A DNA stretch of 64,000 nt. It comes from SIG672 sp045580325 (GTDB taxonomy: Bacteria; Bacillota; Clostridia; Oscillospirales; CAG-272). The stretch lies in the NCBI GenBank assembly GCA_045580325.1, contig JAZNNR010000005.1, forward strand, positions 71,878-135,877, given 5' to 3'. Every line of letters starts with the position of its first letter. Positions within the stretch are counted from its first letter, which is position 1. Both the position numbers and the translations under genes were made by a program. Below, one piece after another: positions 52,801-59,154 of this stretch. The notes below the pieces were generated by a model, which saw nothing but the letters and a program-made list of their open reading frames with translations, did no database searches and was not told the DNA's origin.

Positions 52801-53414
52801 GCCTTCAGGGCGCGGGTACCGAGGCTGATCCTTACCTCATCTCCAGCGGCGCGGACCTTAAGTGGCTTGCAGATCAGGTTGGCGGCCGTAACAACCACTT
52901 CAAGATGACCAATAATATTGATCTGAATGGTTATGGGCTGACAATTGGCGCAGTCACTGGTTGGAGTTCGGACCGCTTTGAGGGTGTCTTTGACGGTAAT
53001 GGTTACTCAATTTTAAATCTTAAGATTGATGACACCACATCAACAGGAGGAGTCGCCTTGTTCCCACTTGTTTATCTAGGCACTATTAAGAATCTTACCG
53101 TATACGGCACAGTCAACGCTTCCGCTGAAAATGTTGGCGGTATCGTTGGTTGGAGTCACCGAGGAATCATAGAAAACTGCGTAAGCTACGTTGACGTAAC
53201 ATCCACGGGTCTTCGTACAGGCGGTGTGGTTGGATGGATCAATAATGCATCTACCGCTACTGGGGCAAAAATCAATAATTGCGTCAACTATGGTTCTGTT
53301 AACGGTGCTAGTATCGCTGGCGGTATTGCAGGTGAGGCAGGCGTTACTGTTACAAACAGTATGAACTACGGCACCGTTACAGGAGTAACTGTTGGCGATA
53401 TCTTTGGTAAATAA
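46833..53414 (+). CDS. giant SipW-dependent surface protein with lectin-like domain and BspA-type leucine-rich repeats
   Basis: A 2193-residue exported protein. Signal region SSIALLLCFAMLLGSTFAWF leads into FTDVVTSSGNKI. The TasA/CalY-like domain (to about 215), the YDPATGDVTLYLASFSEV domain and the GLUG-like region (about 400-800) parallel the preceding gene. A lectin/concanavalin-like domain lies at about 1012-1230 (FYVETDVTIHGVL, RDGDTYYFFINGQQAF). Two arrays of BspA-type repeats (about 1384-1513, 5 units, and 1736-1918, 7 units) follow, each unit close to CTSLVNAPELPATTLAxxCY. The end is a second GLUG-like region (about 2049-2193, VFDGNGYSILNLKI, GGIVGWSHRG). No wall-anchor or Hint domain. 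The last gene of the arm, followed by a strong terminator. Confidence 0.85.
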   Translation: MKTKKSLLASSIALLLCFAMLLGSTFAWFTDVVTSSGNKIQSGSLKLDLKVLTEVEATDGTTYYEWVSIKNDRSPLFTYENWEPGYTDVTILMVENLGTLALKWEARFASDKPLSALADVIDVYVKPGVTSYPANRSDLEANGWNNVGCLKDFVNKLSETTYGYLDGIGSGGTTSATLGIALKMREEAGNEYQNLTLGEFDIRIVATQAMKEDDSFGPDYDEDAQWPVFKGSVSASAPVTNNNGTLASDTTVSSTDGKISATLPAGVTLNNGTDKVTLSVSEKTESEAGILAAPGVAMSPVDVHIEGVAEGNTTPIPVTIQALLPAGLNAGNYKLYHVEDGNTIEMTLRAAGQTPAHNTFDYDPATGDVTLYLASFSEVMVQADMENKWQGGMDFSWYEYSLDGEIFKISNADQLAAFSAIVGGMKYDFEGNLLPEYTPNYAADSFEGKIVTLTGDIFIGDTDKYAENGDASANGFMFYPIGYYNTTYSYQKKDKIDVSSGFKRFKGTFDGCGHIISDFYQNTWEAFGDYNDGYSGTPNHNRDGFGLFGNVLGSRDGEEYTGGIIKNLTVNNFSSDGEFTTTGAIAAYADGALFENISITNCNPRVYNIGNGGIVGCVGWYAETAGLLTTFKNVTVDNSNKITALWGSWDVACGGIVGQYYPTSGQSAHNYPVNAGMHFENCHSSAVIDVYNDVCANYQYYAYRYSGLLIGSVRENVEEDGHSYPDMTGITASGCTVHFGDWNDYYYCEIVANSLASYTHDHQMSRLTQVKSIDVENMKYLPLGETNSAENWVNIPTSGWAHYVVVKDYNETTGKYTHGDGHGFADCYHFNNGNVHTHESAGTETVNGVPGILKEDKQLIYREFNNLVTGYGWGVTSKGVGDLDGVENLDDIIENEGESYDKFVQKSHDANLTSNNTYRFGEFFDAISNNPTVSILSPTVTISANNVTAEDKVTVEITRNKDNWENSTIVFRGAGTITLTIQDYYFCNPTTTTLQFEVHTSFLDHTVSPLPINDDFSHENSNTQENRWFETSGESAKYYISAEASNSNSDKAKYFYVETDVTIHGVLDKDSVAKIGFISGTNFRDSGDDSESYRASMFYLETPAYRYEYSSDSSGNNMGTGTKHERTTWNDFKVAEQHNNYNTIYSAPAISLTDATADTALGSSISKGVTFKIALLRDGDTYYFFINGQQAFTYKIDSTSELYEGIDAATNIGFFHDNVKATFSNYKVIRSDISAPTDGVPGHTVTDIVSVKDQRGYIEFTSSDPFTLGTQINGKHWNGKIYYTTSTVNDSTWSNWAEWDGKPITAVKNGDKYVIRLSGDGNTYITGYEKVGGVDQCGFGWTLTGDDDVYCSGNIMTLLDHAKVQRGETPEMGYAAFWQLFKNCTNLASAPTLPATVLTQRCYREMFQGCTSLEEAPVLPATTMWHECYNYMFNGCTSLVDAPDLPATELYLSCYSNMFSNCTSLETVSELPATELAAYCYYAMFMGCPNLKEIPYLPATQIAEHCYNYMFYNKDRDDANAGTGIKISEKYDAEKGYTTEYRIPVTNADIKADYSNYETKKDANGNDIVIDGKTQYNFDYRTYPVSQMFTYTDGKYFAVNDKLFTETHPAYGLGYLPGDIKVVGRNFVEFTSDSEITITSSNGGKTWTNKIEYSTDGKTWTEWTGTTIRANTIYMRGTGNRKLTASDQDTLAGWTITGENIFCNGNIEYLLDYKTVMAGGHPQMDNFCFKALFNGCTGLVKAPELPSMTVAYHGYHSMFKGCTSLVTAPKLPATKLATTCYGAMFADCTSLVNAPALPATTLAGWCYYGMFQGCTSLVNAPELPATTLAEDCYGYMFYGCTSLVNAPEQIPATTLTIRGCEYMFYGCTSLETVPELPATTLADRCYFWMFAGCTKLKEVPYLPATTLANHCYNHMFFGVGITYSNTQKDSCMTKYAFPSISDYVTTYYSFGQMFDGASPLDYVLANSLYIKTGITIVGAPVWNGNDVSTSLQGAGTEADPYLISSGADLKWLADQVGGRNNHFKMTNNIDLNGYGLTIGAVTGWSSDRFEGVFDGNGYSILNLKIDDTTSTGGVALFPLVYLGTIKNLTVYGTVNASAENVGGIVGWSHRGIIENCVSYVDVTSTGLRTGGVVGWINNASTATGAKINNCVNYGSVNGASIAGGIAGEAGVTVTNSMNYGTVTGVTVGDIFGK
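50982..51371 (+). repeat. first BspA-type leucine-rich repeat array
   Basis: Five tandem 78-base units (26 residues) with the pattern C-[TP]-x-L-x-x-x-x-x-L-P-A-T-x-x-x-x-x-C-Y-x-x-M-F-x-x. The DNA units (for example GGCTGCACAAGTCTTG) are similar enough to recombine. Confidence 0.8.
52038..52588 (+). repeat. second BspA-type leucine-rich repeat array
   Basis: Seven tandem units of the same pattern, five of them starting CTSL, with TGCACAAGTCTTGTAAA repeated nearly exactly. One unit has an extra residue (APEQIPATTL). The higher DNA identity between units suggests recent expansion. Confidence 0.8.
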
Positions 53415-53530
53415 TACACAAAGTAAACGCTCAATGAGTCAAACAACGTTCCCGAAGGTACCGCAATAATAAGATAACCAAAAACACCCCTTTACCCATC
53501 TTTCAGATAGGCAAAGACAAACAAACCTAT

Positions 53531-53561
53531 AAAGAGGCTCGGGATATTCCCGAGCCTCTTT
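53531..53561 (+). terminator. terminator of the plus-arm surface operon
   Basis: A 14-bp stem (53531-53544 with 53548-53561) around a TAT loop, followed by TTGC. It lies 117 bases after the stop of the last giant gene. Confidence 0.75.
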
Positions 53562-53613
53562 TGCTAATTTAATAAAAAATTCGAAACATTTCACATACCT
53601 ATGCAAAAAATAA

Positions 53614-53637
53614 AAACCGAGGTCAAAACCTCGGTTT
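53614..53637 (-). terminator. hairpin next to the tRNA-like fragment
   Basis: AAACCGAGGT and ACCTCGGTTT form a perfect 10-bp stem around CAAA. On the minus strand it is followed by a T-rich run and lies 8 bases after the tRNA-like 3' end, as expected for the terminator of a tRNA on that strand. Confidence 0.65.
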
Positions 53638-53645
53638 CTATTTTA

Positions 53646-53698
53646 TCTGAGTGACTGGACTTGAACCAGCGGCCTCTACCACCCCAAGCAAAGGGGTG
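53646..53698 (-). other. tRNA 3'-half-like fragment, probable attachment-site remnant
   Basis: On the minus strand the sequence GCTGGTTCAAGTCCAGT forms a T-arm, followed by CACTCAGA as a possible acceptor 3' strand plus discriminator. Upstream, ACCCC-TTTGCTT-GGGGT could form an anticodon-type arm. The 5' half of a tRNA (D arm, matching CTGAGTG) is absent. A truncated tRNA 3' end is the usual footprint of an integrase attachment site. The amino-acid identity cannot be stated. Confidence 0.4.
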
Positions 53699-53801
53699 TA
53701 GTTTTTTGCGTGATATAGGGTCCAATACGTGCTTTTTCGTCCGAAAAAATTGATACAAAGTCCGTCGCGTGCTACTGTCTCCGGGTAGTCCGGTTCTGAA
53801 A

Positions 53802-53904
53802 GTGGTCAAACATGTGGTCATAAAATCCGCTCCCATTTGATGTGGTCAAGCATCAAGGGAGCAGATAGTTTTATTTTCGATGATTGTGGTCAGATCATGT
53901 GGTC
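53802..53904 (+). repeat. five GTGGTC repeats near the tRNA-like fragment
   Basis: GTGGTCA at 53802, 53814, 53842 and 53886, and GTGGTCG at 53899, most preceded by AT. The spacing (12, 28, 44 and 13 bases) and place beside a tRNA 3' fragment resemble the arm-type binding sites of a tyrosine recombinase. No integrase gene remains in the window. The rest of 53415-54142 shows nothing else coding. Confidence 0.4.
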
Positions 53905-54078
53905 GGTTTCTCGCGGATTCCGTCCACCTAAAGTTGGTGTATTGTAACTCTTACAAGAGGGTTTGTCAAGAGGTTTCGGGGGTAAATATTTGAGATGCTG
54001 TAACCAAAGAAAAGGGCAGAGAAAAAGGCACAACGGTTGAACAAATTACAAGATCGCTGAATTCTTTCGAAAATCCTA

Positions 54079-54107
54079 TTGCATTTTGTCAGAAAAAGGA
54101 GTATAAT
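54079..54107 (+). promoter_or_regulatory. promoter of the XRE-helicase-NUDIX cluster
   Basis: TTGCAT (54079-54084), 17-base spacer, TATAAT (54102-54107), 36 bases before the XRE start codon. Confidence 0.65.
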
Positions 54108-54142
54108 GTATTTGTATAAAAATACTTTTTATGAGGTGGAAC

Positions 54143-54355
54143 ATGGCTGCAAGCTATAAGAAACTTTTTAAACTGCTCATCGACCGCGAAATGAAGAGCA
54201 AAGAGCTCGCTACAAAGGCTGGTATCAGCCCAGCAACACTCGCGAAGATGAAGAAGGATGGTGCAACTGTATCAAGCGATGTGCTGGTAAAGATATGCAC
54301 GGCGCTTGATTGCAAGTTGGACGATATCGTCGAAATAGTACCTGAGAAGAATTAA
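54143..54355 (+). CDS. small XRE/Cro-type helix-turn-helix regulator
   Basis: About 70 residues, one DNA-binding domain: KELATKAGISPATLAKMKKD is the helix-turn-helix, followed by VSSDVLVKICTALDCKLDDI, the usual XRE ending. ATG 54143 follows GAGGTGG; the frame extends four codons upstream to a weaker start. It precedes the nuclease-helicase by 17 bases in the same transcript and may repress that operon. Such small XRE regulators commonly accompany defence or mobile-element cargo. Confidence 0.85.
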   Translation: MAASYKKLFKLLIDREMKSKELATKAGISPATLAKMKKDGATVSSDVLVKICTALDCKLDDIVEIVPEKN

Positions 54356-54372
54356 TAAAGGAGCCAATAATT

Positions 54373-56502
54373 ATGGCGAGATGTTTGTATAATAGCGACT
54401 TCGCAACATTCTTATATACAGATTCAGCGTCTATATACAGAATATTAGATGACAATTACCATGGCGAGGCACTGACCACTACAAGAGACGCGTGGAAAGC
54501 GGAGATCGACATTATGAAGAACGTGGTTTCTTCACTTAACAATGTTGATGGCCAAATTATATTTGAATACGATATTCCTCGTCTTGGCAAAAGAATCGAC
54601 GTTGTCCTCCTTTATCGCGGTGTTGTATTCTGCCTTGAATTTAAGGTTGGTGAGTCAAAAATTCTCGAAACGAATATTGACCAGGTCTTGGACTACGCTT
54701 TGGATCTGAAAAACTTCCATAAATTCAGTGAGGACAAGGTTATCGCCCCTATTTTAGTAGCTACGAATTATTCTAATCGCAGTACATCCATACAGATGTC
54801 GGTGTACGATGATAGAGTAATAAACCCATTGGTAACTGGAAAAGCAGGAATATCTGCTTTGATTGACAACGTGTTGGAAAAATTCCCGAGCGAAGCTCCG
54901 GTTCATAACGATTGGGTGATCAGTCCTTATGCACCTACGCCGACCATCGTTGAGGCAGCAAAAACGCTCTATGAGAGTCATTCGGTTGAGAATATCACAA
55001 GGCATGAAGCGGATAAGGTATCTACCGATGCAACGATAAAATATATCCTTGATGTAATACAGAATAGCAAAACGAACGGCGAGAAAAGCATCTGCTTTGT
55101 TACCGGCGTGCCTGGCGCAGGCAAAACACTCGTCGGTCTTGATGTTGCTGTAAAGCAGACTTATCAGGGAAATGATGCTCCTGTTGAAGACGAAGGTGCA
55201 GTATATCTTTCTGGAAATGGCCCGTTGGTCGCTGTGTTGACTGAAGCTCTCGCGAAAGATAATCATCAAAAATGCCGTGATAGAAACGAAAAGAAAAACC
55301 TGTCAGATTCACGCAGAGAAGTGGGCAAGTTTATTCAAATCATCCACCGTTACCGTGATAATATGCTCGCCAAAATCAAGAACCCCGTTGAAAAGGGAGT
55401 ATTGGAAATTGATCCCGAAAAAGCGGTGAAGCTTGCAGAATCCGGTTATGGAGAAGTGGAGCACGTTGCAATTTTCGACGAGGCACAGCGCTCGTGGACC
55501 CACAAAAGGCTTGCCGATTATCTAAAACGCGGTGGAACATACGGTAATAAACTGAAGGTTCCTAACTTCCCATTATCTGAGGCAGCTTTCTTGATATGGT
55601 CTCTCGATCAGAGAGAGGACTGGGCAACGATTGTTTGCCTTGTAGGTGGTGGACAGGAGATCAATACCGGTGAAGCTGGAATTTCAGAGTGGATACATGC
55701 ACTGAATGACAAGTTCCCCCATTGGAAGGTATATATTTCTCCGAAACTAACAGAACCGGAATATGCCGAAGGCAAGGTCAACGAACTGCTTGCCCAAAAT
55801 AAAAACGTTACGTATTCGGAAAGCTTACATCTTGGCGTTTCTCTGCGTTCTTTTAGAGCAGAAAAGCTCTCTGCATTTGTTCATTCGATGCTCACCTTCA
55901 ATCCCGATGCGGCAGAATTGTATAATGAAATAAAAGATAGATATCCCATTGTCTTAACACGAGATATGGAAACCGCCAAGAGATGGCTTCATAGTAAAGT
56001 CAGAGGAACAGAGCGCACAGGAGTGCTTGTGACAAAAGAAGCGGCACGTTTCAAACCGCTTGGCATTCATATTCTGCCTTCAGGAGATGAAAACGCAGTT
56101 CACTGGTTCCTTGAAGATAAAGTTGATACAAGAGCTTCCAATTATCTTGAAGATGCAGCTACCGAAATTCAAGTGCAGGGATTAGAGCTTGACTATACAT
56201 GCGTGCTGTGGGATGCTGATATGAGATGCGATAATGGTAAATGGCGTTATTACACGTTTAATGGCAAAACGGCGTGGAACGAAAAAATCCCCGATACCGA
56301 GAACAAGCAAGAGCAGATCAAATATATGCTCAATGCTTATCGAGTTCTTCTCACAAGAGCAAGAGCGGGTATGGTGATTTGTGTTCCATCTGGTAATTCC
56401 AATAAGAATCCGAGTGGATTTTGGGAGGATAGCACTCGCTTGCCTAAGTTCTACGATGGAACTTATCAATACTTGAAAAATTTAGGAATTGAAGAAATAT
56501 GA
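54373..56502 (+). CDS. nuclease-helicase with Schlafen group 3 (DUF2075) helicase domain
   Basis: A 709-residue protein. Residues about 60-100 (FEYDIPRLGKRIDVVLLY, CLEFKVGES) give a D76, E89-x-K91 pattern, consistent with a PD-(D/E)xK-type nuclease. Walker A is GVPGAGKT at 245-252 and Walker B is AIFDEAQ around 366-372. Late motifs include VQGLELDYTCVLWDADMR and AYRVLLTRARAGMVI, as in superfamily I helicases. The family (DUF2075, now grouped with Schlafen-type helicases) is found mostly in defence islands and on mobile elements. The gene overlaps the following NUDIX gene by 4 bases. A role against phage or foreign DNA is inferred. Confidence 0.85.
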   Translation: MARCLYNSDFATFLYTDSASIYRILDDNYHGEALTTTRDAWKAEIDIMKNVVSSLNNVDGQIIFEYDIPRLGKRIDVVLLYRGVVFCLEFKVGESKILETNIDQVLDYALDLKNFHKFSEDKVIAPILVATNYSNRSTSIQMSVYDDRVINPLVTGKAGISALIDNVLEKFPSEAPVHNDWVISPYAPTPTIVEAAKTLYESHSVENITRHEADKVSTDATIKYILDVIQNSKTNGEKSICFVTGVPGAGKTLVGLDVAVKQTYQGNDAPVEDEGAVYLSGNGPLVAVLTEALAKDNHQKCRDRNEKKNLSDSRREVGKFIQIIHRYRDNMLAKIKNPVEKGVLEIDPEKAVKLAESGYGEVEHVAIFDEAQRSWTHKRLADYLKRGGTYGNKLKVPNFPLSEAAFLIWSLDQREDWATIVCLVGGGQEINTGEAGISEWIHALNDKFPHWKVYISPKLTEPEYAEGKVNELLAQNKNVTYSESLHLGVSLRSFRAEKLSAFVHSMLTFNPDAAELYNEIKDRYPIVLTRDMETAKRWLHSKVRGTERTGVLVTKEAARFKPLGIHILPSGDENAVHWFLEDKVDTRASNYLEDAATEIQVQGLELDYTCVLWDADMRCDNGKWRYYTFNGKTAWNEKIPDTENKQEQIKYMLNAYRVLLTRARAGMVICVPSGNSNKNPSGFWEDSTRLPKFYDGTYQYLKNLGIEEI

Positions 56503-56900
56503 AAATAACCGAAGTGGTGGCTGCCCTGATCTGGCAGGGCAATACATTCATGATCTGCCAACGCCCGGCGCACAAGGCGAGAGGTCTCCTTTGGGAGTTT
56601 GTTGGCGGCAAGGTCGAGCCAGGAGAAACAAAAGAACAAGCCCTAATCCGCGAGTGCAGAGAAGAGCTTGCGATAACGCTGTCGGTAGGTAATGTATTTA
56701 TGGATGTCATCCACGAATATCCCGATTTGACGGTGCATTTGACTTTGTTCAATGCTACCATAGCCAAAGGAGAGCCGCAGAAGTTGGAGCACAACGATAT
56801 CCAATGGATCACGCCGAGTGAGATTCCGAACTATGAGTTCTGCCCGGCAGACGAGGAGATCCTCGCCAAAATTATCGAAAGGTACGGTAATACCGTATGA
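56499..56900 (+). CDS. NUDIX hydrolase, MutT-like
   Basis: A 133-residue NUDIX protein. The Nudix box GGKVEPGETKEQALIRECRE, followed by ELAI, is complete, with the catalytic glutamates of REEL. The preceding WEFVGGK region is typical of 8-oxo-dGTP diphosphatase MutT. It hydrolyses nucleoside diphosphates linked to another group, likely oxidised dGTP. It overlaps the helicase stop and the next start (both ATGA), so it is translationally coupled within the same operon. Confidence 0.9.
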   Translation: MKITEVVAALIWQGNTFMICQRPAHKARGLLWEFVGGKVEPGETKEQALIRECREELAITLSVGNVFMDVIHEYPDLTVHLTLFNATIAKGEPQKLEHNDIQWITPSEIPNYEFCPADEEILAKIIERYGNTV

Positions 56901-57751
56901 ACAAGCTAAAGCAAAACCGTGCGGTGAATTTTATTGTTGTCACGCTGGTATACATAATTGCCACCGTGGTGGGCGTGCTTGCCTATCGCACGCTCACGTT
57001 CGATTGGTGGCTGTCATTGCTCATCGCGGATGCTACGGCAACCGTGGTGACATTCGTTTTCAGTCTCATTTTTAAGAATGCATCGGTCTACGACCCCTAT
57101 TGGAGCGTGCAACCGCCCGTCATTCTCGTAGCGTTTGCCGTCGGCAAGGAACTGACGGTCCTCGGAGTTCTTCTGCTTGTGGTCGTGTCCTTTTGGGCAA
57201 TTCGCTTGACGGCGAACTGGGCGTACACCTTTGGGAATCTCACGCACCAGGACTGGCGTTACACCATGCTCAGTGAAAAGACGGGTGTATTTTACCCCAT
57301 CATCAATTTCGTGGGCATCCATATGGTGCCGACGCTGGTGGTGTACGGCTGTATTCTGCCCGGCGTTTATGCCATCCGTGAAGGACTTTCGGCTAATATC
57401 GCAAGCGTGCTGCTGCTGTGCCTGTCCCTCTGCGCGGCAAGCATGCAGGGGATCGCCGATATACAAATGCACAAATTCCGCAAGAATCGCACCGCGCCTT
57501 TTATTCGCATAGGCCTTTGGAAATACTCGCGCCATCCCAACTATCTTGGCGAGATTCTCATGTGGTGGGGCGTGGGTCTGTCCGTGGTTTGCGCGGCACC
57601 AAGCGCGTGGTACTTGATCGCAGGGGCGGTCGCAAACACGGTGCTTTTCCTTGCGGTAAGCATTCCCATGGCTGATAAACGCCAGTCTCGCAAGGATGGC
57701 TTTGCGGAGTACAAAAAGCAGACGAGAATGCTGTTGCCCATCAAAAAATAA
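56897..57751 (+). CDS. DUF1295 family membrane protein (steroid 5-alpha-reductase-like)
   Basis: A 284-residue polytopic membrane protein with about seven hydrophobic segments. The C-terminal FIRIGLWKYSRHPNYLGEIL is the hallmark of the DUF1295 and isoprenylcysteine methyltransferase/steroid reductase superfamily, which binds NADPH or SAM. The substrate is unknown. The N-terminal ASVYDPYWSVQPPV is also typical of DUF1295. It overlaps the NUDIX gene by 4 bases. The GC content is visibly higher than in the surface locus, which fits a separate origin. Confidence 0.88.
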   Translation: MNKLKQNRAVNFIVVTLVYIIATVVGVLAYRTLTFDWWLSLLIADATATVVTFVFSLIFKNASVYDPYWSVQPPVILVAFAVGKELTVLGVLLLVVVSFWAIRLTANWAYTFGNLTHQDWRYTMLSEKTGVFYPIINFVGIHMVPTLVVYGCILPGVYAIREGLSANIASVLLLCLSLCAASMQGIADIQMHKFRKNRTAPFIRIGLWKYSRHPNYLGEILMWWGVGLSVVCAAPSAWYLIAGAVANTVLFLAVSIPMADKRQSRKDGFAEYKKQTRMLLPIKK

Positions 57752-57778
57752 TTTCTTACATAAGAAAAAGGTACGACT

Positions 57779-58648
57779 ATGCTTTGGATTATTGCCGCTA
57801 TACTTTCCGCTGTGTTTGCAGGGGTGACCTCAATTCTTGCCAAATGTGGCATCAAAAAGACTGACTCCGACCTCGCTACAGCGATTCGCACCGTTGTGGT
57901 GCTGATCTTTTCGTGGGTGATGGTATTCGTAGTCGGATTGCAAGGCACGATTGTGGAAATCGATCCCAAGTCACTGATCTTTTTGATTCTCTCGGGGCTT
58001 GCCACGGGCGCTTCGTGGATCTGCTACTTTAAGGCGCTTTCGATGGGGGACATCAATAAGGTCGTTCCCATTGATAAGTCAAGCACGATACTCACTGTCC
58101 TGCTCGCGATCCTTTGCTTTGGTGAGACGTCGAATCTGGTATTCAAGCTGATCGCCACCGCCATTCTCACGCTTGGAATCTTTTTTATGATCGAAAAGAA
58201 AAAGACCGAAGGACAGGCCAAGGGGCGTTCGTGGATGATCTACGCGGTGCTCTCCGCCGTTTTTGCCGCACTCACATCGATACTTGCCAAGGTGGGTATT
58301 TCGGGCGTGGACTCCAATCTTGGCACAGCGATCCGCACGTGCGTCGTGCTCGTTATGGCTTGGGGAATCGTTCTTGCGCGCGGAAAGCAAAAGCAATTGC
58401 CGTCGCTTGACAAAAAGGAACTGCTGTTCATTTCGCTTTCGGGTATTGCTACGGGAGCATCGTGGTTGTGTTACTATTACGCAATCGGTCATGGACTTGT
58501 CAGCGTAGTTGTACCAATCGATAAGCTAAGTATCGTCGTGACCGTTGCATTTTCTTATTTTGTGTTCAAAGAAAAGCTGTCGAAAAAAGCCTTCCTTGGG
58601 CTTGTCCTCATGGTCGCTGGCACGTTGCTGATGGCGTTTTTCAAGTGA
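57779..58648 (+). CDS. EamA family (DMT superfamily) transporter
   Basis: A 289-residue protein with ten predicted transmembrane segments in two repeats. Both halves begin with similar segments (IAAILSAVFAGVTSILAKCG and YAVLSAVFAALTSILAKVG) and continue with SGLATGASWICYFKALSMGD and SGIATGASWLCYYYAIGHGL, each followed by VVPIDKxS, showing the internal EamA duplication. Metabolite or drug export is typical; the substrate is unknown. It follows the DUF1295 gene by 27 bases with AAAAAGG before ATG. Confidence 0.9.
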   Translation: MLWIIAAILSAVFAGVTSILAKCGIKKTDSDLATAIRTVVVLIFSWVMVFVVGLQGTIVEIDPKSLIFLILSGLATGASWICYFKALSMGDINKVVPIDKSSTILTVLLAILCFGETSNLVFKLIATAILTLGIFFMIEKKKTEGQAKGRSWMIYAVLSAVFAALTSILAKVGISGVDSNLGTAIRTCVVLVMAWGIVLARGKQKQLPSLDKKELLFISLSGIATGASWLCYYYAIGHGLVSVVVPIDKLSIVVTVAFSYFVFKEKLSKKAFLGLVLMVAGTLLMAFFK

Positions 58649-58669
58649 TGATAAGGAGAAAAAATTGAT

Positions 58670-59047
58670 ATGATAAACGATTATGAATCCGAAACTCGCG
58701 CACGCTGGGGCAACACCGATGCCTACCGCGAGCACGAGCAAAAGACAAAGAATTACACAAAAGAAAAATGGGCAGAAGCAAACGATGGCATGATGGCGAT
58801 CTTTACCGAGTTTGCCGCGTGCAAGGAAAGTGGCGCAAGTGCCGATTCTGCCGAGGCGCAGGCGCTTGTTGCCAAGCTTCAGGCGCACATCACGGAGAAC
58901 TACTATACCTGCACGGACGAGATCCTCGCAGGGCTGGGGAAGATGTACGTTGCCGACGAGCGATTCAAAAAGAACATCGATAAGTACGGCGACGGAACTG
59001 CGGAGTTTGCAACTGATGCAATTGCCGCTTACACGAGGGAAATTTGA
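58670..59047 (+). CDS. stand-alone TipAS antibiotic-recognition domain protein
   Basis: A 125-residue all-alpha protein matching the TipAS domain, which binds thiopeptides and other drugs in TipA-type MerR regulators. The pattern RARWGNTDAYREHEQKTKNY, YTKEKWAEAND and late GLGKMYVADERFKKNIDKYG is clear. The N-terminal MerR DNA-binding domain is missing, so it probably sequesters its ligand or acts with another regulator. It lies 21 bases after the EamA transporter and about 100 bases before a MATE exporter. Together they suggest drug resistance or sensing. Confidence 0.85.
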   Translation: MINDYESETRARWGNTDAYREHEQKTKNYTKEKWAEANDGMMAIFTEFAACKESGASADSAEAQALVAKLQAHITENYYTCTDEILAGLGKMYVADERFKKNIDKYGDGTAEFATDAIAAYTREI

Positions 59048-59100
59048 ATCACCCCCAATGATGAACGACTCGGGGTTAACGTAGCCGATCATCGTTTATT

Positions 59101-59120
59101 GTCATTTTGAAAAAAATGAC
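59101..59120. terminator. short hairpin before the MATE gene
   Basis: GTCATTTT (59101-59108) pairs with AAAATGAC (59113-59120). It may attenuate read-through from the TipAS gene. There is no T-run, so it is a weak candidate. Confidence 0.35.
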
Positions 59121-59154
59121 ATGATGGTGTTATCACAAAGGAGATGATGGAAAA

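Noticed and set aside
53591..53836. An 81-codon minus-strand frame reading through the tRNA-like fragment
   Set aside because: Its RWFKSSHSD stretch is the translation of the tRNA T-arm region, a common false gene. No Shine-Dalgarno sequence.
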